Counted from the stretch's first letter, positions 1 to 10,893 are shown. The stretch: 64,000 nucleotides of DNA from an uncultured Nitrosomonas sp. (GCA_902826115.1 CADEDO010000001.1:94076-158075), one strand, 5' to 3'. Notes: generated by a model from the sequence alone, not told the origin. Made by a program: numbers and translations.

Positions 1-617
1 AAATCCACATTATTAATCTTGAAAATACCCTAATAATGTATGAAGAGGCGATGAAATATGTGCGGCAATTATCAGCAAACAAAGGGGTCATCTTATTTGT
101 TGGTACCAAGCGGCAAGCACGTGATATTGTCCGCGAGGAGGCATCGCGCTGCGGATCACCCTATGTAGATCAGCGCTGGTTAGGCGGAATGCTGACCAAC
201 TTCAAAACTATCAAACAATCCATTAAGCGTTTACAAGATATGGAAGTGATGGTTCAAGACGGAACGCTTGGAAAATTAGTAAAAAAAGAAGCTCTTGATC
301 TACAAAGAGAGTTAGATAAATTAAATAGTAGCTTGGGTGGCATCAAGGACATGAAAGGTCTTCCTGATGCATTATTTGTAATAGATGTAGGATATCAGAA
401 AGGCGCTATTACAGAAGCCAGAAAATTGGGCATTCCAGTTATTGGTGTGGTCGATACCAATCATAATCCAGAGGGACTGCAATACATCATTCCAGGAAAC
501 GATGATTCAAGTCGCGCAATACGACTGTATGCTCGCGGTGTAGCTGATGCCATTCTGGAAGGACGTAATCAGGCTATTCAGGAAATTATTGAGATGAGTA
601 CTTCAGAAGCCGAATGA
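1..617 (+). CDS. rpsB: 30S ribosomal protein S2, 5'-truncated by the window edge
   Basis: Small-subunit ribosomal protein S2, which binds 16S rRNA near protein S1. The reading frame is open from base 3 ([10 protein letters not shown]) to the stop at 615-617, so the N-terminal part of the gene lies outside the window and the ATG at 36 is internal. Recognisable S2 landmarks are [32 protein letters not shown] and I-P-G-N-D-D near the end. The C-terminus is short and acidic, as usual. It is followed by tsf, the classical rpsB-tsf pair, but with an unusually long 238-base spacer. Confidence 0.97.
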   Translation, partial: IHIINLENTLIMYEEAMKYVRQLSANKGVILFVGTKRQARDIVREEASRCGSPYVDQRWLGGMLTNFKTIKQSIKRLQDMEVMVQDGTLGKLVKKEALDLQRELDKLNSSLGGIKDMKGLPDALFVIDVGYQKGAITEARKLGIPVIGVVDTNHNPEGLQYIIPGNDDSSRAIRLYARGVADAILEGRNQAIQEIIEMSTSEAE

Positions 618-656
618 AATAATTCATTATTTTGATATTCACAACAAATTAGACTA

Positions 657-823
657 GATGTAAATCGTTTACCCTGATTTATAAGACAGTTTGTCGATAA
701 ATTATTTAATGTTGGAAAAAAGTATTCAAATGAAATTACTAATCATCATTAAATAATTTCTCGCTTTATTATCAATAAATTGATTACGACAAACAGATTC
801 CTAGCATAGTAAACGTTTACATC
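657..823. repeat. Nested inverted repeats in the rpsB-tsf spacer (structured leader or MITE-like element)
   Basis: The outer arms are GATGTAAATCGTTTAC (657-672) and GTAAACGTTTACATC (809-823), complementary except for one extra base. Inside them lie GTTTGTCG (689-696) with CGACAAAC (787-794), and AAATTATTTAATG (699-711) with a perfect 13-base complement at 747-759. A small palindrome TCAATAAATTGA sits at 772-783, and GTAAACGTTTAC (809-820) is itself a perfect palindrome. The nested order could form one long hairpin or cruciform between rpsB and tsf. No target-site duplication was seen at the ends, so an mRNA leader and a small miniature element both remain possible. Confidence 0.6.
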
Positions 824-855
824 CCATTCTCAAACTAATTTTATCTGGAGTAAAT

Positions 856-1740
856 ATGGTAGACATTACCGCAGGTATGGTAAAAGAACTGCGCGAAATG
901 ACAGGACTTGGCATGATGGAATGCAAGAAAGCCTTAACGGAAACCAATGGTGATATGAAAGCAGCTGAAGATCTGCTGAGAATCAAAAGTGGCGCTAAAG
1001 CAAGTAAGGCAGCCGGGCGAATAGCAGCTGAAGGTGTTGTTGGTGCATATATTTCGACAGATAGTCAGCAGGGTGCATTGGTTGAAGTTAATTGCGAAAC
1101 AGATTTTGTTGCCAAGAACGATGATTTTATAAACTTCGCCAAAAATCTGGCAGAACTCGTTGCCACAAAAAATTTAACAGATATCTCAGCATTAAGTGAT
1201 GCATCACTACCCTGCGGTGAAACTGTAGAATCAACTCGCAAAGCCCTCATCATGAAGCTGGGTGAAAACATCAGTATTCGTCGGTGTGGACGTCATACCA
1301 CACAAGGCCGATTGGCCTCTTATCTTCATGGCACTAAGATTGGTGTAATGGTAGATTATGCAGGAGGCGATGAAACACTCGGTAAAGATATAGCCATGCA
1401 TATTGCCGCCAGCAAGCCCATGTGCGTCTCTAAAGAACAGGTTTCAGCAGATGTATTAGAACACGAACGTCAAATTTTCAATGCACAAGCAGCGGAAAGT
1501 GGTAAACCAGCAAATATCATCGAAAAAATGGTAGACGGACGAATCGCAAAATATCTAGCTGAAATAACACTGTTAGGACAGCCCTTCGTGAAAGATCCAG
1601 AGCAAACCGTCGAAAAACTTCTATCGAACAAATCTGCTAAGGTCAATGATTTCACTATGTTTATAGTGGGTGAAGGTATAGAAAAAAAATCAGAGAATTT
1701 TGCTGAAGAAGTAAAAGCACAGATGGAACAAGTAAAATAA
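856..1740 (+). CDS. tsf: Elongation factor Ts
   Basis: Guanine-nucleotide exchange factor that regenerates EF-Tu-GTP from EF-Tu-GDP during translation. At 294 residues it has the usual EF-Ts length. The N-terminal UBA-like domain carries [19 protein letters not shown] (about residues 9-27), and the EF-Tu-contacting T-D-F-V-A-K-N motif follows near residue 81. The start ATG at 856 is preceded by CTGGAG at 846-851. It follows rpsB in the conserved order and precedes pyrH by 30 bases, so co-transcription with pyrH is likely. The long hairpin-rich leader could allow regulation separate from rpsB (inference). Confidence 0.97.
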   Translation: MVDITAGMVKELREMTGLGMMECKKALTETNGDMKAAEDLLRIKSGAKASKAAGRIAAEGVVGAYISTDSQQGALVEVNCETDFVAKNDDFINFAKNLAELVATKNLTDISALSDASLPCGETVESTRKALIMKLGENISIRRCGRHTTQGRLASYLHGTKIGVMVDYAGGDETLGKDIAMHIAASKPMCVSKEQVSADVLEHERQIFNAQAAESGKPANIIEKMVDGRIAKYLAEITLLGQPFVKDPEQTVEKLLSNKSAKVNDFTMFIVGEGIEKKSENFAEEVKAQMEQVK

Positions 1741-1770
1741 TACAACTACAAACGCTTTGACTTATTATCA

Positions 1771-2487
1771 ATGACCACTACTGCCTATAAACGTATATTA
1801 TTAAAACTATCCGGCGAAGCCCTGATGGGCGAAGATAGATATGGTATTAATCAGGCTGTAATGGGAAGAATTGTTGCTGAAATTGAAGAGATCAGCAAAT
1901 TAGGTATCGAAATAGCCATAGTTGTAGGCGGAGGAAATATTTTCCGCGGCATGAAATCGGCTAATGACGGGCTCGAACGTGTTACAGCAGACTATATGGG
2001 GATGTTAGCTACTGTAATGAATGCACTAGCACTTCAAGACGCAATGAAACAAGTTGGATTGGTACCACGGATACAATCTGCTTTGCGTATTGAGCAAGTT
2101 GTTGAACCCTATATCCGTGGACGCGCAATACGCTATCTGAAAGACGGCAGAGTAGTCATTTTTGCAGCCGGAACTGGTAATCCTTTTTTCACGACAGACA
2201 CAGCCGCTGCCCTGCGTGGCATGGAAATGAATGTGGACATCATGCTCAAAGCAACTAAGGTAGATGGTATTTACACCAGTGACCCTCAAATCAACCCAGA
2301 TGCAACTCGTTTCCATAAGTTATCTTTTGATGAAGCGATTGCAAAGAATTTACAGGTCATGGATGCAACAGCATTAACCTTATGTCGCGATCAGAAATTA
2401 CCATTGAATGTGTTTAGCATTTTCAAAGAAGGTGCTCTTAAACGCATAGTGACTGGAGAAGATGAAGGAACTTTAGTAACAGTTTAA
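1771..2487 (+). CDS. pyrH: Uridylate kinase (UMP kinase)
   Basis: Phosphorylates UMP to UDP in pyrimidine nucleotide synthesis; bacterial PyrH is a hexamer of the amino-acid-kinase fold. The 238 residues include the N-terminal K-L-S-G-E-A-L-M-G substrate loop (about 12-20), the [10 protein letters not shown] glycine-rich motif (about 52-61), A-D-Y-M-G-M-L-A-T in the UMP-binding region, and [12 protein letters not shown] near residue 135. Length and motifs match the family throughout. It lies between tsf and frr in the standard order, 56 bases before frr. Confidence 0.97.
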   Translation: MTTTAYKRILLKLSGEALMGEDRYGINQAVMGRIVAEIEEISKLGIEIAIVVGGGNIFRGMKSANDGLERVTADYMGMLATVMNALALQDAMKQVGLVPRIQSALRIEQVVEPYIRGRAIRYLKDGRVVIFAAGTGNPFFTTDTAAALRGMEMNVDIMLKATKVDGIYTSDPQINPDATRFHKLSFDEAIAKNLQVMDATALTLCRDQKLPLNVFSIFKEGALKRIVTGEDEGTLVTV

Positions 2488-2543
2488 TCCAACAATAATA
2501 TTTTGGAATCTCTTGAAACAAAGATGCAAAAGGGATAAAGGTT

Positions 2544-3101
2544 ATGATTGCTGATGTAAAAAAATCTGCGGAACAAAAAATGCAGAAAAGCTTAGAAGCA
2601 TTAAAAGTAGATTTAAGTAAAGTCAGAAGTGGGCGCGCCCACACCGGTTTTCTAGACCACGTCACTGTTGATTATTATGGTGCTCCAACACCCATTAACC
2701 AAGTAGCCAATATCAATTTGATTGATGCACGGACAATTGGCGTTATTCCTTGGGAAAAGAAGATGGCGAACGCAATTGAAAAAGCAATTCGTGAATCAGA
2801 TTTAGGATTAAATCCGATGTCTGTTGGCGAAACAATTCGCGTACCGATGCCGGCACTTACCGAGGAGCGGCGGCGCGATCTGATTAAAGTAGTAAAACAG
2901 GAAGCTGAAGCAGTACGTATCGCAATGCGCAATATTCGTAGAGATGCAAACGCACAATTAAAAGAACTGCTAAAGACTAAAGAAATATCTGAAGATGATG
3001 AGCGTCGCGGTCAAGATGAAATTCAGAAGCTAACTGACCGTTACATCATTGAAATAGATAAAGTTATACAAGTTAAAGAAGCCGAGCTGATGGCTGTTTG
3101 A
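2544..3101 (+). CDS. frr: Ribosome recycling factor
   Basis: Dissociates post-termination ribosomes together with EF-G. The 185 residues match the family length. Landmarks are K-V-R-S-G-R-A-H (about 27-34), [13 protein letters not shown], the [21 protein letters not shown] hinge region and the helical C-terminal half with I-R-R-D-A-N. The start ATG at 2544 follows AAAGG at 2537-2541, close to the codon. The stop is separated by one base from the uppS ATG, which suggests translational coupling in the pyrH-frr-uppS-cdsA-dxr operon. Confidence 0.97.
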   Translation: MIADVKKSAEQKMQKSLEALKVDLSKVRSGRAHTGFLDHVTVDYYGAPTPINQVANINLIDARTIGVIPWEKKMANAIEKAIRESDLGLNPMSVGETIRVPMPALTEERRRDLIKVVKQEAEAVRIAMRNIRRDANAQLKELLKTKEISEDDERRGQDEIQKLTDRYIIEIDKVIQVKEAELMAV

Positions 3102-3102
3102 T

Positions 3103-3873
3103 ATGCCTCAAGGCCAGAGTTCAACACGCGAGATACCTGAAACAGGTTTAATACCCAAACATATCGCTATTATCATGGATGGTAATGGTCGATGGGCGCG
3201 GAAGCGCATGCTACCTCGCGTTGCTGGACATCAACAAGGCGTCGAAACTGTTCGCGGGGTTATAAAAGCTTGCATAGAACGAAATATCGAATTTTTGACT
3301 TTGTTTGCTTTTAGTAGTGAAAACTGGCGCCGCCCAGCTGACGAAATCTCCTTTCTGATGCAACTCTTTGTGGGCGCATTAGAACAAGAAATTAACAAGC
3401 TTCACGAAAATGGCATTCGCTTTAAAGTCATTGGAGATTTATCGAAGTTTGAACCCAAGATAATAGAATTCATTCATAAAGGCGAGCAATTAACTGCTAA
3501 TAATACACGCCTGACATTTACCGTAGCCGCCAATTATGGAGGGCGCTGGGATATCATGCAGGCTATGCGCAAAATGATGGCGCAATCAACTGGCGAGTTA
3601 CCGCTTAGTTTTGAAGAAGAAAATCTGACACAATATCTTTCAATGAATTATGCACCTGAACCCGATTTATTTATTCGTACAGGTGGAGAATGTCGAGTTA
3701 GTAATTTTCTATTATGGCAGCTTGCATATACTGAGCTGTATTTTACAAAAAAATTGTGGCCGGATTTTGATGAACATGAACTCGAGCTTGCCATTCAATC
3801 TTATCAACAAAGGGAACGTAGATTTGGTCGTACCAGTGAACAACTGCAAGTGGCGCTTTCAGCTAAAAGATAA
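3103..3873 (+). CDS. uppS: Undecaprenyl diphosphate synthase (cis-prenyltransferase)
   Basis: Condenses farnesyl-PP with eight isopentenyl-PP units to make the C55 lipid carrier for peptidoglycan and O-antigen. Family motifs are present: [12 protein letters not shown] (about 22-33, with the catalytic Asp), the F-S-S-E-N-W-R-R-P loop, and [15 protein letters not shown] near residue 192. The usual form of the last motif is R-T-(S/G)-G-E-(Q/x)-R-(L/I)-S-N-F, so the Cys is a mild variation. The 256-residue length is normal. It starts one base after the frr stop and is followed 22 bases later by cdsA, the next enzyme in envelope lipid synthesis. Confidence 0.96.
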   Translation: MPQGQSSTREIPETGLIPKHIAIIMDGNGRWARKRMLPRVAGHQQGVETVRGVIKACIERNIEFLTLFAFSSENWRRPADEISFLMQLFVGALEQEINKLHENGIRFKVIGDLSKFEPKIIEFIHKGEQLTANNTRLTFTVAANYGGRWDIMQAMRKMMAQSTGELPLSFEEENLTQYLSMNYAPEPDLFIRTGGECRVSNFLLWQLAYTELYFTKKLWPDFDEHELELAIQSYQQRERRFGRTSEQLQVALSAKR

Positions 3874-3895
3874 AAAGATAAAAAGATCAATTTAA

Positions 3896-4720
3896 ATGCT
3901 TAAAGCTCGCATACTCACCGCAATTATCATTCTGCCTTTATTTCTCTCTGCACTATTCTATCTACAAGACATTTTTTGGGCCGCATTTTTACTGATACTG
4001 ACTGTTGTCGGGGCACGTGAGTGGAGCAATCTGGCTCAATTCTCAGTTAAAAATACCATCATTTTCATGCTGCTAACAGGATTAGTTGGTGGAGAATTAT
4101 TACTATTGTTAAGCGAATCAGTAAAAATTAATGCTTACTCATCGAACCTGATAAGTCTGTATATACTATCTTTTGCTTTTTGGATCATAGCTGCGCCACT
4201 ATATCTAAAGCAGCTTTATACTGTTAAAAACCCATTACTTTGGATGTTAATTGGCTGGATACTATTGCTACCAACCTGTCTGGCTCTCTATCAGTTGCGC
4301 GCGATTAATCCATTACTCTTGCTGGGTTTCATGGCAACTATCTGGATTTCAGATACTGCAGCCTACTTTACCGGAAGAGCATTCGGTAAACACAAGCTTG
4401 CCTATACAATCAGTCCGAATAAAACATGGGAAGGCGTCGCTGGCGCTTTAATTGCTGTGGTTCTGTATGGCTTAGCCTGGAATTTTTGGCTGATTGAAGA
4501 ATCGTTAATCATCACTTTAGTGCCCCTACTGATAATAATGGCCATTTTAGGTGTAGTCGGAGATCTTTACGAATCACTGATAAAACGCCAGGCCGGCGTT
4601 AAAGATAGCGGCAATATTTTACCTGGACACGGCGGAATTTTAGATCGAATTGACGCCTTAACTTCTGCACTTCCATTTGCCATCTTGGCATTATTAATTT
4701 TTTATTCACCTTCAATATGA
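3896..4720 (+). CDS. cdsA: Phosphatidate cytidylyltransferase (CDP-diglyceride synthase)
   Basis: Makes CDP-diacylglycerol from CTP and phosphatidic acid, the branch point for all membrane phospholipids. The 274-residue protein is strongly hydrophobic with about eight membrane segments. The C-terminal family signature is clear: [23 protein letters not shown] and L-D-R-I-D-A-L (about residues 222-259). The stop overlaps the dxr start as ATGA at 4717-4720, so the two genes are probably translationally coupled. Confidence 0.96.
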   Translation: MLKARILTAIIILPLFLSALFYLQDIFWAAFLLILTVVGAREWSNLAQFSVKNTIIFMLLTGLVGGELLLLLSESVKINAYSSNLISLYILSFAFWIIAAPLYLKQLYTVKNPLLWMLIGWILLLPTCLALYQLRAINPLLLLGFMATIWISDTAAYFTGRAFGKHKLAYTISPNKTWEGVAGALIAVVLYGLAWNFWLIEESLIITLVPLLIIMAILGVVGDLYESLIKRQAGVKDSGNILPGHGGILDRIDALTSALPFAILALLIFYSPSI

Positions 4721-5904
4721 CAGCTAACCGCAAAATAACAATACTCGGTTCTACCGGAAGTATTGGAGAAAGTACGCTAGACGTAGTGAATCGTCATCCG
4801 GATCGTTTCCAAGTATTTGCACTGACTGCTAATAAAAATGTCACAAAAATGTTATCTCAATGCCAGCGCTTTCAACCTCGATATGCGGTTATGCTGAATA
4901 GCGAAAGCGCCGAGCAATTATCTAAAGCAATACAAGCGGCAAACATTAATACTGAGGTACTCTCGGGGATTGAGTCATTAGAAAAAGTAGCGTCACACCC
5001 TGAAGTGGATGCAGTCATGGCGGCCATCGTCGGTGCTGCTGGGATTCGCCCAACATTCGCTGCAGCTCGTACAGGGAAACTGGTATTACTTGCCAATAAA
5101 GAAACATTAGTAATGGCCGGACGGATTTTCATGGATCTGGTCAAGCAGCACAACGCCACTCTACTACCCATCGACAGCGAGCATAATGCGATTTATCAAT
5201 CATTGCCGCATCATTTCAATGGAAATTTAACCACAGTTGGTGTTAGCCGCATCCTACTAACTGCCTCAGGCGGTCCATTTCGTTGCTCACCCGTAACCGC
5301 ATTGGAAAAAGTCACTCCGGAACAAGCTTGTGCACATCCAAACTGGGATATGGGGCAAAAGATTTCTGTTGATTCAGCGACTATGATGAATAAAGGATTA
5401 GAAGTTATAGAAGCCCATTGGCTGTTTGATGCGGCACCCGAAAAAATTCAAGTCGTCATACACCCACAAAGTGTCATCCACTCTATGGTTGCTTATGTGG
5501 ATGGCTCAGTCATTGCACAATTAGGCAATCCTGATATGCGTACTCCCATAGCGCATGCCATGGGCTATCCGGATAGGATTGACAGCGGAGTTTCAGCTTT
5601 AGACATGTTCAAAATCGCTCATTTAGATTTTGAAGAGCCTGATTTTAAGAAATTCCCATGTCTACGCTTAGCTTATCAAGCGCTCGCAACCGGCGGCAAT
5701 ATGCCAGCAGTGCTTAATGCCGCCAACGAAATAGCGGTAGAATCATTTCTAACCCAACGCATACCATTCACCGCAATTCCCGCCATGATTGAACACACTA
5801 TGCAGTCGGTCAAAGCAGAAGAAATGACTACCTTAGAGGATGTACTGAAAACAGACGCTATTGCGCGCGATATTGCACATGATTGGCTCACAAGCCTGCA
5901 ATAA
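4717..5904 (+). CDS. dxr: 1-deoxy-D-xylulose 5-phosphate reductoisomerase
   Basis: Second enzyme of the MEP isoprenoid pathway; converts DXP to 2-C-methyl-D-erythritol 4-phosphate with NADPH. The N-terminal Rossmann motif [12 protein letters not shown] (about 9-20) binds NADPH. The metal and substrate residues lie in [12 protein letters not shown] near 150 and in [19 protein letters not shown] near 217. The 395-residue length is typical. It overlaps cdsA by four bases and is the last gene before a 147-base spacer with promoter-like sequence. Confidence 0.97.
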   Translation: MTANRKITILGSTGSIGESTLDVVNRHPDRFQVFALTANKNVTKMLSQCQRFQPRYAVMLNSESAEQLSKAIQAANINTEVLSGIESLEKVASHPEVDAVMAAIVGAAGIRPTFAAARTGKLVLLANKETLVMAGRIFMDLVKQHNATLLPIDSEHNAIYQSLPHHFNGNLTTVGVSRILLTASGGPFRCSPVTALEKVTPEQACAHPNWDMGQKISVDSATMMNKGLEVIEAHWLFDAAPEKIQVVIHPQSVIHSMVAYVDGSVIAQLGNPDMRTPIAHAMGYPDRIDSGVSALDMFKIAHLDFEEPDFKKFPCLRLAYQALATGGNMPAVLNAANEIAVESFLTQRIPFTAIPAMIEHTMQSVKAEEMTTLEDVLKTDAIARDIAHDWLTSLQ

Positions 5905-5934
5905 TGCAAATCACTAAAATCTTCTAAGGTTAGC

Positions 5935-5940
5935 TATAAT
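5935..5940 (+). promoter_or_regulatory. Possible -10 element upstream of rseP-bamA
   Basis: A consensus TATAAT hexamer lies in the 147-base dxr-rseP spacer, about 110 bases before the rseP ATG. No convincing -35 hexamer is visible at 16-18 bases. The spacer is the first substantial gap after tsf and is a sensible place for a secondary promoter driving rseP, bamA and skp. The call rests on the hexamer and position only. Confidence 0.35.
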
Positions 5941-6051
5941 GCCATTTTTCATTATGCAACTATTGAGTGTTAATTCAACTCAGAGATGAAATAATAAGTT
6001 TTGTGCAGTTAAAATCGCTACGCCTATTTATTTCTTGTACAATGGTCTGAT

Positions 6052-7419
6052 ATGACAATCACTTACACTATCATCTCTTTCATTATTGCCTTAGGCATCC
6101 TTATCACGTTTCATGAGTTTGGGCACTATTTAGTTGCCCGTTGGAGCGGCGTAAAAGTATTACGATTCTGTATTGGTTTTGGTCAACCTATTTTCCGCAG
6201 ACGTTGGGGCAAAGATCAAACTGAATGGGTCATTGCAGCGATTCCTTTGGGCGGCTATGTCAAAATGCTGGATGAAAATGAAGGTAAAGTAGCTATTGAA
6301 GACCTGCCTCGCTCCTTTAACCGACAACCGGTAGCACGCCGCTTTGCAATCGTGGCAGCAGGTCCTATCGCCAATTTCTTATTAGCGATTGTTTTGTACT
6401 GGTTTTTATTTATATTGGGCGTACACGGAATGAAACCTGTGTTAGGACCTGTTGAACCATCGACAGCTGCCGCCTACGCTAAATTTGAAGCGGGAGAAAC
6501 CATAGTCAGTATTGAAAATGAGGCCGTGGCAAGCTGGCAGGATGCGCGCTGGACTTTATTGAGATACGCCATCGATCAATCGAGCAATGTAAAAATACAA
6601 ACCATCAACAAGAACGGTGAAATTAATTGGCGACAATTAGACTTGAGCAACATCGATCCGGATAAATTGAATGAGAATTTTCTGGGCATTATCGGCTTAA
6701 ATAGCTATCAACCTACCATCAAGCCAGTCATTGGCCAAGTCATGCCTGATGGTGTAGGCTATAAGGCGGGTTTGCTGATCGGAGATGAAATTTTAACTGC
6801 CAATGATACTGAGATCCAAACCTGGATGGATTTTGTACAAGTAATACGCTCAAGTCCGGGCCACCTATTAGAACTGGAAATCTTACGTAACAATCAAATT
6901 ACATCACTGACCATTACACCTGAAACAGCAACTGAAAATGGTAAACAAATCGGGAAAATTGGCATTGCGCCCGTCGTTAATCAAGCAGAATTTGATGAAT
7001 TACTGGTTACAGTAAGTTATCCACCGGCAAAAGCCATTCATAAAGCCATTGAGAAGACATGGGAAACAACCATTCTTACCCTGCAAATGCTCTCTAAAAT
7101 GATTATGGGGGACGTATCATGGAAAAATGTAAGCGGCCCCATTTCAATTGCTGATTATGCAGGTCAATCGGCTCAAATGGGTTTAGCATCGTATCTGGCA
7201 TTTCTTGCGCTCATCAGTGTCAGTATTGGCGTTCTCAATTTACTACCTATACCGGTGCTTGATGGTGGTCATTTAATGTACTATCTCATAGAAATTATCA
7301 GAGGGAACCCTCTGCCTGAGAAAACCATACTAATTGGCCAAAGGATAGGCATGGCAATGCTATTTACACTGATGACTTTTGCTATCTATAACGATATCAA
7401 TCGGCTTATTACTGGTTAG
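6052..7419 (+). CDS. rseP: RIP metalloprotease RseP (site-2 protease, PDZ domains)
   Basis: Inner-membrane zinc protease that cuts anti-sigma factors within the membrane, as in sigma-E activation, and cleaves remnant signal peptides. The zinc-binding H-E-F-G-H is in the first membrane segment (about residues 21-25). The third zinc ligand lies in the C-terminal motif L-L-P-I-P-V-L-D-G-G-H (about 396-406). Two PDZ-like regions fill the periplasmic middle (about 115-310). The 455 residues match E. coli RseP in size. It is followed three bases later by bamA, the common envelope-stress/outer-membrane assembly arrangement. Confidence 0.96.
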   Translation: MTITYTIISFIIALGILITFHEFGHYLVARWSGVKVLRFCIGFGQPIFRRRWGKDQTEWVIAAIPLGGYVKMLDENEGKVAIEDLPRSFNRQPVARRFAIVAAGPIANFLLAIVLYWFLFILGVHGMKPVLGPVEPSTAAAYAKFEAGETIVSIENEAVASWQDARWTLLRYAIDQSSNVKIQTINKNGEINWRQLDLSNIDPDKLNENFLGIIGLNSYQPTIKPVIGQVMPDGVGYKAGLLIGDEILTANDTEIQTWMDFVQVIRSSPGHLLELEILRNNQITSLTITPETATENGKQIGKIGIAPVVNQAEFDELLVTVSYPPAKAIHKAIEKTWETTILTLQMLSKMIMGDVSWKNVSGPISIADYAGQSAQMGLASYLAFLALISVSIGVLNLLPIPVLDGGHLMYYLIEIIRGNPLPEKTILIGQRIGMAMLFTLMTFAIYNDINRLITG

Positions 7420-7422
7420 ATA

Positions 7423-9801
7423 ATGAAATTCAGGCATCTTGTTGCACTTGTTAGTTTCATCTGTACTTTTCCATCCTGGGCCAGTGACACTTTCGTAGTT
7501 AAAGACATTCGTATTGAAGGGATACAGCGTACCGAAGCAGGTACTGTATTTAGTTATCTTCCCGTAAAAGTAGGCGATACGCTGGACGAAGCAAAAGCAA
7601 CGGAAGCCATCAAAGCACTCTATGCAACCGGATTCTTTAAGGATGTAAAATTAAAATCCGAGGATGGAATTCTAATTGTACAAGTTGATGAACGTCCGGC
7701 GATTGCACAAATTAGTATTAATGGTGCAAAAGAATTTGAAAAAGACAAACTTCTGGAAGGCTTGAAACAAGCAGGTATCTCGGAATCGCGGATTTTCAGC
7801 CGCTCACTATTAGAAAGAGCGGAACAAGAATTAAAGCGCCAATATATCAGTCGTGGCAAATACGCTGTCACAATCACAACCACCACAACTCCGCTAGAAC
7901 GTAATCGCGTTGGCATTAATTTTGATATTAATGAAGGTCGTACGGCCAGGATCAAGAAAATCAATTTCGTAGGTAACGAGAAATTTAACGATAATGAGTT
8001 ACGTGGTTTATTTGTTCTCAGGAAACCCGATCTGTTATCTTGGTTCACCAAAAATGATCAATATTCAAAACAAAAGTTATCTGCTGATTTAGAAACGCTA
8101 CGATCTTATTATCTTGATCGAGGCTATCTTGAGTTTAATATTGAATCCACTCAAGTATCGATAACACCAGATATGCGTGATATCTATATCACCATCAACC
8201 TTACTGAGGGTGCTCAATATACTGTTTCCGATATCAAAGTCGCTGGCGAGCCCTTATTGCCAGAAGAAGAAATACGCAAATTGATATTATTGAAGACAGG
8301 AGCCGTATTTGCACGTCAGAAATTAACCGAATCTGTAAAACTAATCACCGATCGATTAGGGGATGAGGGGTATGCATTTGCAAATATCAATGCAGCGCCG
8401 GAAATGGATCATGAGAATCGACAAGCGGCCTTCACTTTTTTTATCGACCCAGGTCGACGTGTGTATGTAAGGCGCATCAATATAACCGGCAATGATCGCA
8501 CGCGCGACGAAGTGATTCGACGAGAATTTCGACAAATGGAGGGAGCATGGCATTCCACTAAAAATATTAATCTCTCCAAACAAAGGGTTGACAGATTATT
8601 CTTCTTTAATAGTGTCAATGTAGAAACGCCCGCTGTTCCTAATAAAACTGATCAGGTTGACATCAACGTCAAAGTGGAAGAGAGACCAACCGGGGCTATT
8701 ATGTTTGGCGCGGGTTACTCTGATCGGCAAGGCCTGATATTGAATGGCTCGGTATCTCAGAACAATATTTTTGGTACAGGCAACTTTTTCAGTCTTGATG
8801 TAAATACAGGCGCTATCAATAAAACCTATGCAGCATCATTTACCAATCCCTACTTTACTGTCAATGGCGTAAGTCTTGGATTTGATGTCTACAAACGTGA
8901 CTTAGATACGCGAGCATTATCTAGAGTTGGTACATTCAAGACCGAAACTGTCGGTGCAGGCATACGACTAGGCATACCTATTGCAGAAAATGATATCGTA
9001 TCGTTAGGTTTGGCCGCTGAAAATACGGCATTGAGTGTTTTTAAAGATAGTCCCAACCGTAATATAAATTTTCTTTGTGAATTCGGGGGAAATTGCCCAG
9101 ATGGTCAAGCCGTTTTACCACAAAAAATATCTACCAATAATTTTCCACTCACATTAAGTTGGGCGCGGGATAGACGGGATAGCGCTATTTGGACTACGTC
9201 TGGAACGACGCACCGGTTGTTTGGTGAGGTCAGTGTACCCGGTGGGGATTTGGATTATTATAAAATTAGCTATCATCAAAAATGGTTCTTTCCAATTACC
9301 GATTTCTTCACCTTGATGTTAAATGGAGAAGCTGGATACGCTGATGGCTATAGCGGGAATACACTACCCTTTTTCAAAAACTTCTTTGCTGGGGGTAACA
9401 ATTCTGTCAGGGGTTATGATCTAAATTCTTTAGGTCCACGAGATGTCAATATTAGTACTAATTCTAGGTTGTTTGCAGTAGGCGCCAGTAAACGTGTCGT
9501 CGGAAATATAGAGTTGATGTTTCCGGTCCCATTCATGAAAGATGATCGATCATTACGCCTTAGTTTGTTTGTCGATGGCGGTACAACATTTAACAGATTC
9601 GATACTGTCACTAAAGTAGATAGTTCTGGTAAGACCGTTGAAGTTCCTGGTTTTGGTGATCTCATGCGCTATTCGACTGGTATCGCTCTCACCTGGGTAT
9701 CTCCGATGGGGCCGCTAAAAGTCAGTATTGCACAACCATTAAATGATCAACCCAGTGACAATTTGCAGAGATTCCAATTTATGTTTGGACAACAATTCTA
9801 A
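7423..9801 (+). CDS. bamA: Outer membrane protein assembly factor BamA
   Basis: Central Omp85 component of the BAM complex, which folds beta-barrel proteins into the outer membrane. A signal peptide ends near W-A-S (about 18-21). It is followed by five POTRA domains (about 22-420) and a C-terminal 16-strand barrel. Omp85 landmarks include the V-R-G-Y (S-V-R-G-Y-D) motif near residue 662 and the terminal aromatic residue in F-M-F-G-Q-Q-F. The 792-residue length is typical. It follows rseP and precedes the periplasmic chaperone gene skp, as in other proteobacteria. Confidence 0.97.
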   Translation: MKFRHLVALVSFICTFPSWASDTFVVKDIRIEGIQRTEAGTVFSYLPVKVGDTLDEAKATEAIKALYATGFFKDVKLKSEDGILIVQVDERPAIAQISINGAKEFEKDKLLEGLKQAGISESRIFSRSLLERAEQELKRQYISRGKYAVTITTTTTPLERNRVGINFDINEGRTARIKKINFVGNEKFNDNELRGLFVLRKPDLLSWFTKNDQYSKQKLSADLETLRSYYLDRGYLEFNIESTQVSITPDMRDIYITINLTEGAQYTVSDIKVAGEPLLPEEEIRKLILLKTGAVFARQKLTESVKLITDRLGDEGYAFANINAAPEMDHENRQAAFTFFIDPGRRVYVRRINITGNDRTRDEVIRREFRQMEGAWHSTKNINLSKQRVDRLFFFNSVNVETPAVPNKTDQVDINVKVEERPTGAIMFGAGYSDRQGLILNGSVSQNNIFGTGNFFSLDVNTGAINKTYAASFTNPYFTVNGVSLGFDVYKRDLDTRALSRVGTFKTETVGAGIRLGIPIAENDIVSLGLAAENTALSVFKDSPNRNINFLCEFGGNCPDGQAVLPQKISTNNFPLTLSWARDRRDSAIWTTSGTTHRLFGEVSVPGGDLDYYKISYHQKWFFPITDFFTLMLNGEAGYADGYSGNTLPFFKNFFAGGNNSVRGYDLNSLGPRDVNISTNSRLFAVGASKRVVGNIELMFPVPFMKDDRSLRLSLFVDGGTTFNRFDTVTKVDSSGKTVEVPGFGDLMRYSTGIALTWVSPMGPLKVSIAQPLNDQPSDNLQRFQFMFGQQF

Positions 9802-9821
9802 TTTAGCTGAAATCACTCTCA

Positions 9822-10358
9822 GTGAATATATTGAAACCTATCTACATACAACAACGAAATATCGTAATAGGTATTATGCTCATTGTATGCACGCATGTTG
9901 CTTTTGCGTCTGTTGCAAGTGATATCAAGATTGGGGTTGTCAATACAGAAAAGATATTGCGTGAGTCAGTGCCAGGCATTCAAGCACAAAAGAAAATTGA
10001 ACAAGAATTTATGCCACGGGATGAAGATATCAAGAAAATGGCAATTCAAGCTAAGTCGCTACAAGATAAGCTTGAAAAAGATAGTACTCCTCTGACGGAA
10101 ACAGAACGACGTAACTTAGAAAGAATCCTGGCCAATCTCAGTCGTGAATATCAGCGTGCACAAAGACAGATGCGGGAAGACTTGAGTGTTCGTCAAAACG
10201 AAGAATACAGTCTTATTCTGGAACGCACCAATAAAGCCATTAACAAAATCGCTGAAAAAGAGAAATATGATCTGATATTGCAACTCCAGGACTCGGTATA
10301 CAGAAGTCAGCGCATTGATATCACTGATAAAGTAATTAAAGCGCTGGAGAATGAATAA
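9822..10358 (+). CDS. skp: OmpH/Skp-family periplasmic chaperone
   Basis: Holds unfolded outer-membrane proteins in the periplasm before the BAM complex takes them. The predicted start is GTG at 9822, 20 bases after the bamA stop; a hydrophobic signal segment ends at about residue 33. The mature part begins I-K-I-G-V-V-N-T-E-K-I-L, the family's first strand, and continues as a long charged coiled coil (about 55-150), the tentacles of Skp. The length of 178 is normal. In most relatives lpxD follows; here fabZ comes next after 68 bases. Confidence 0.9.
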   Translation: MNILKPIYIQQRNIVIGIMLIVCTHVAFASVASDIKIGVVNTEKILRESVPGIQAQKKIEQEFMPRDEDIKKMAIQAKSLQDKLEKDSTPLTETERRNLERILANLSREYQRAQRQMREDLSVRQNEEYSLILERTNKAINKIAEKEKYDLILQLQDSVYRSQRIDITDKVIKALENE

Positions 10359-10426
10359 CCTGCCATTAGGAAAACAGGCATACCAGTAATTAATCGAGAG
10401 TTATCTTGGATTAAAAGGAAAATTGA

Positions 10427-10870
10427 ATGAATACCATGAACATCCACGACATTTTGAAATACTTACCGCATCGCTATCCGATTCTATTAGTAGATAGAGT
10501 GCTTTCTTACGAGTTAGGTAAAGATATTGTTGCGCTAAAAAATGTCTCCATCAACGAACCATTCTTTTCAGGTCATTTTCCACATCATCCCGTCATGCCG
10601 GGTGTATTGATTGTTGAGGCCTTGGCCCAAGCGGCCGCTATTCTGACGATGAAAACAGAGAATGTCGTCAACAATGATAATATGATTTATTATTTTGTCG
10701 GCATTGATGGGGTGCGTTTCAAAAAACCCGTCATGGCAGGTGATCAGCTCATTCTCAAAGTTACCATAGAGCGACAAATCAAAGGTTTATGGAAATACTC
10801 CGCTCGAGCGGAAGTTGATGAGCAACTGGTAACCGAAGCAACCTTAATGTGTGCAGCTAGAACCTTATAA
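10427..10870 (+). CDS. fabZ: 3-hydroxyacyl-[acyl-carrier-protein] dehydratase FabZ
   Basis: Dehydrates beta-hydroxyacyl-ACP in fatty acid elongation; cytoplasmic hotdog-fold enzyme. The motif [12 protein letters not shown] is at about 13-24, and the catalytic His and Glu lie in [21 protein letters not shown] (about 48-68). The 147-residue length is typical. In related genomes fabZ sits between lpxD and lpxA. Here skp is directly upstream and rnhB directly downstream, with no lipid A genes on either side. Confidence 0.96.
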   Translation: MNTMNIHDILKYLPHRYPILLVDRVLSYELGKDIVALKNVSINEPFFSGHFPHHPVMPGVLIVEALAQAAAILTMKTENVVNNDNMIYYFVGIDGVRFKKPVMAGDQLILKVTIERQIKGLWKYSARAEVDEQLVTEATLMCAARTL

Positions 10871-10893
10871 TTTTTAAGCAATAAACATTTCCG

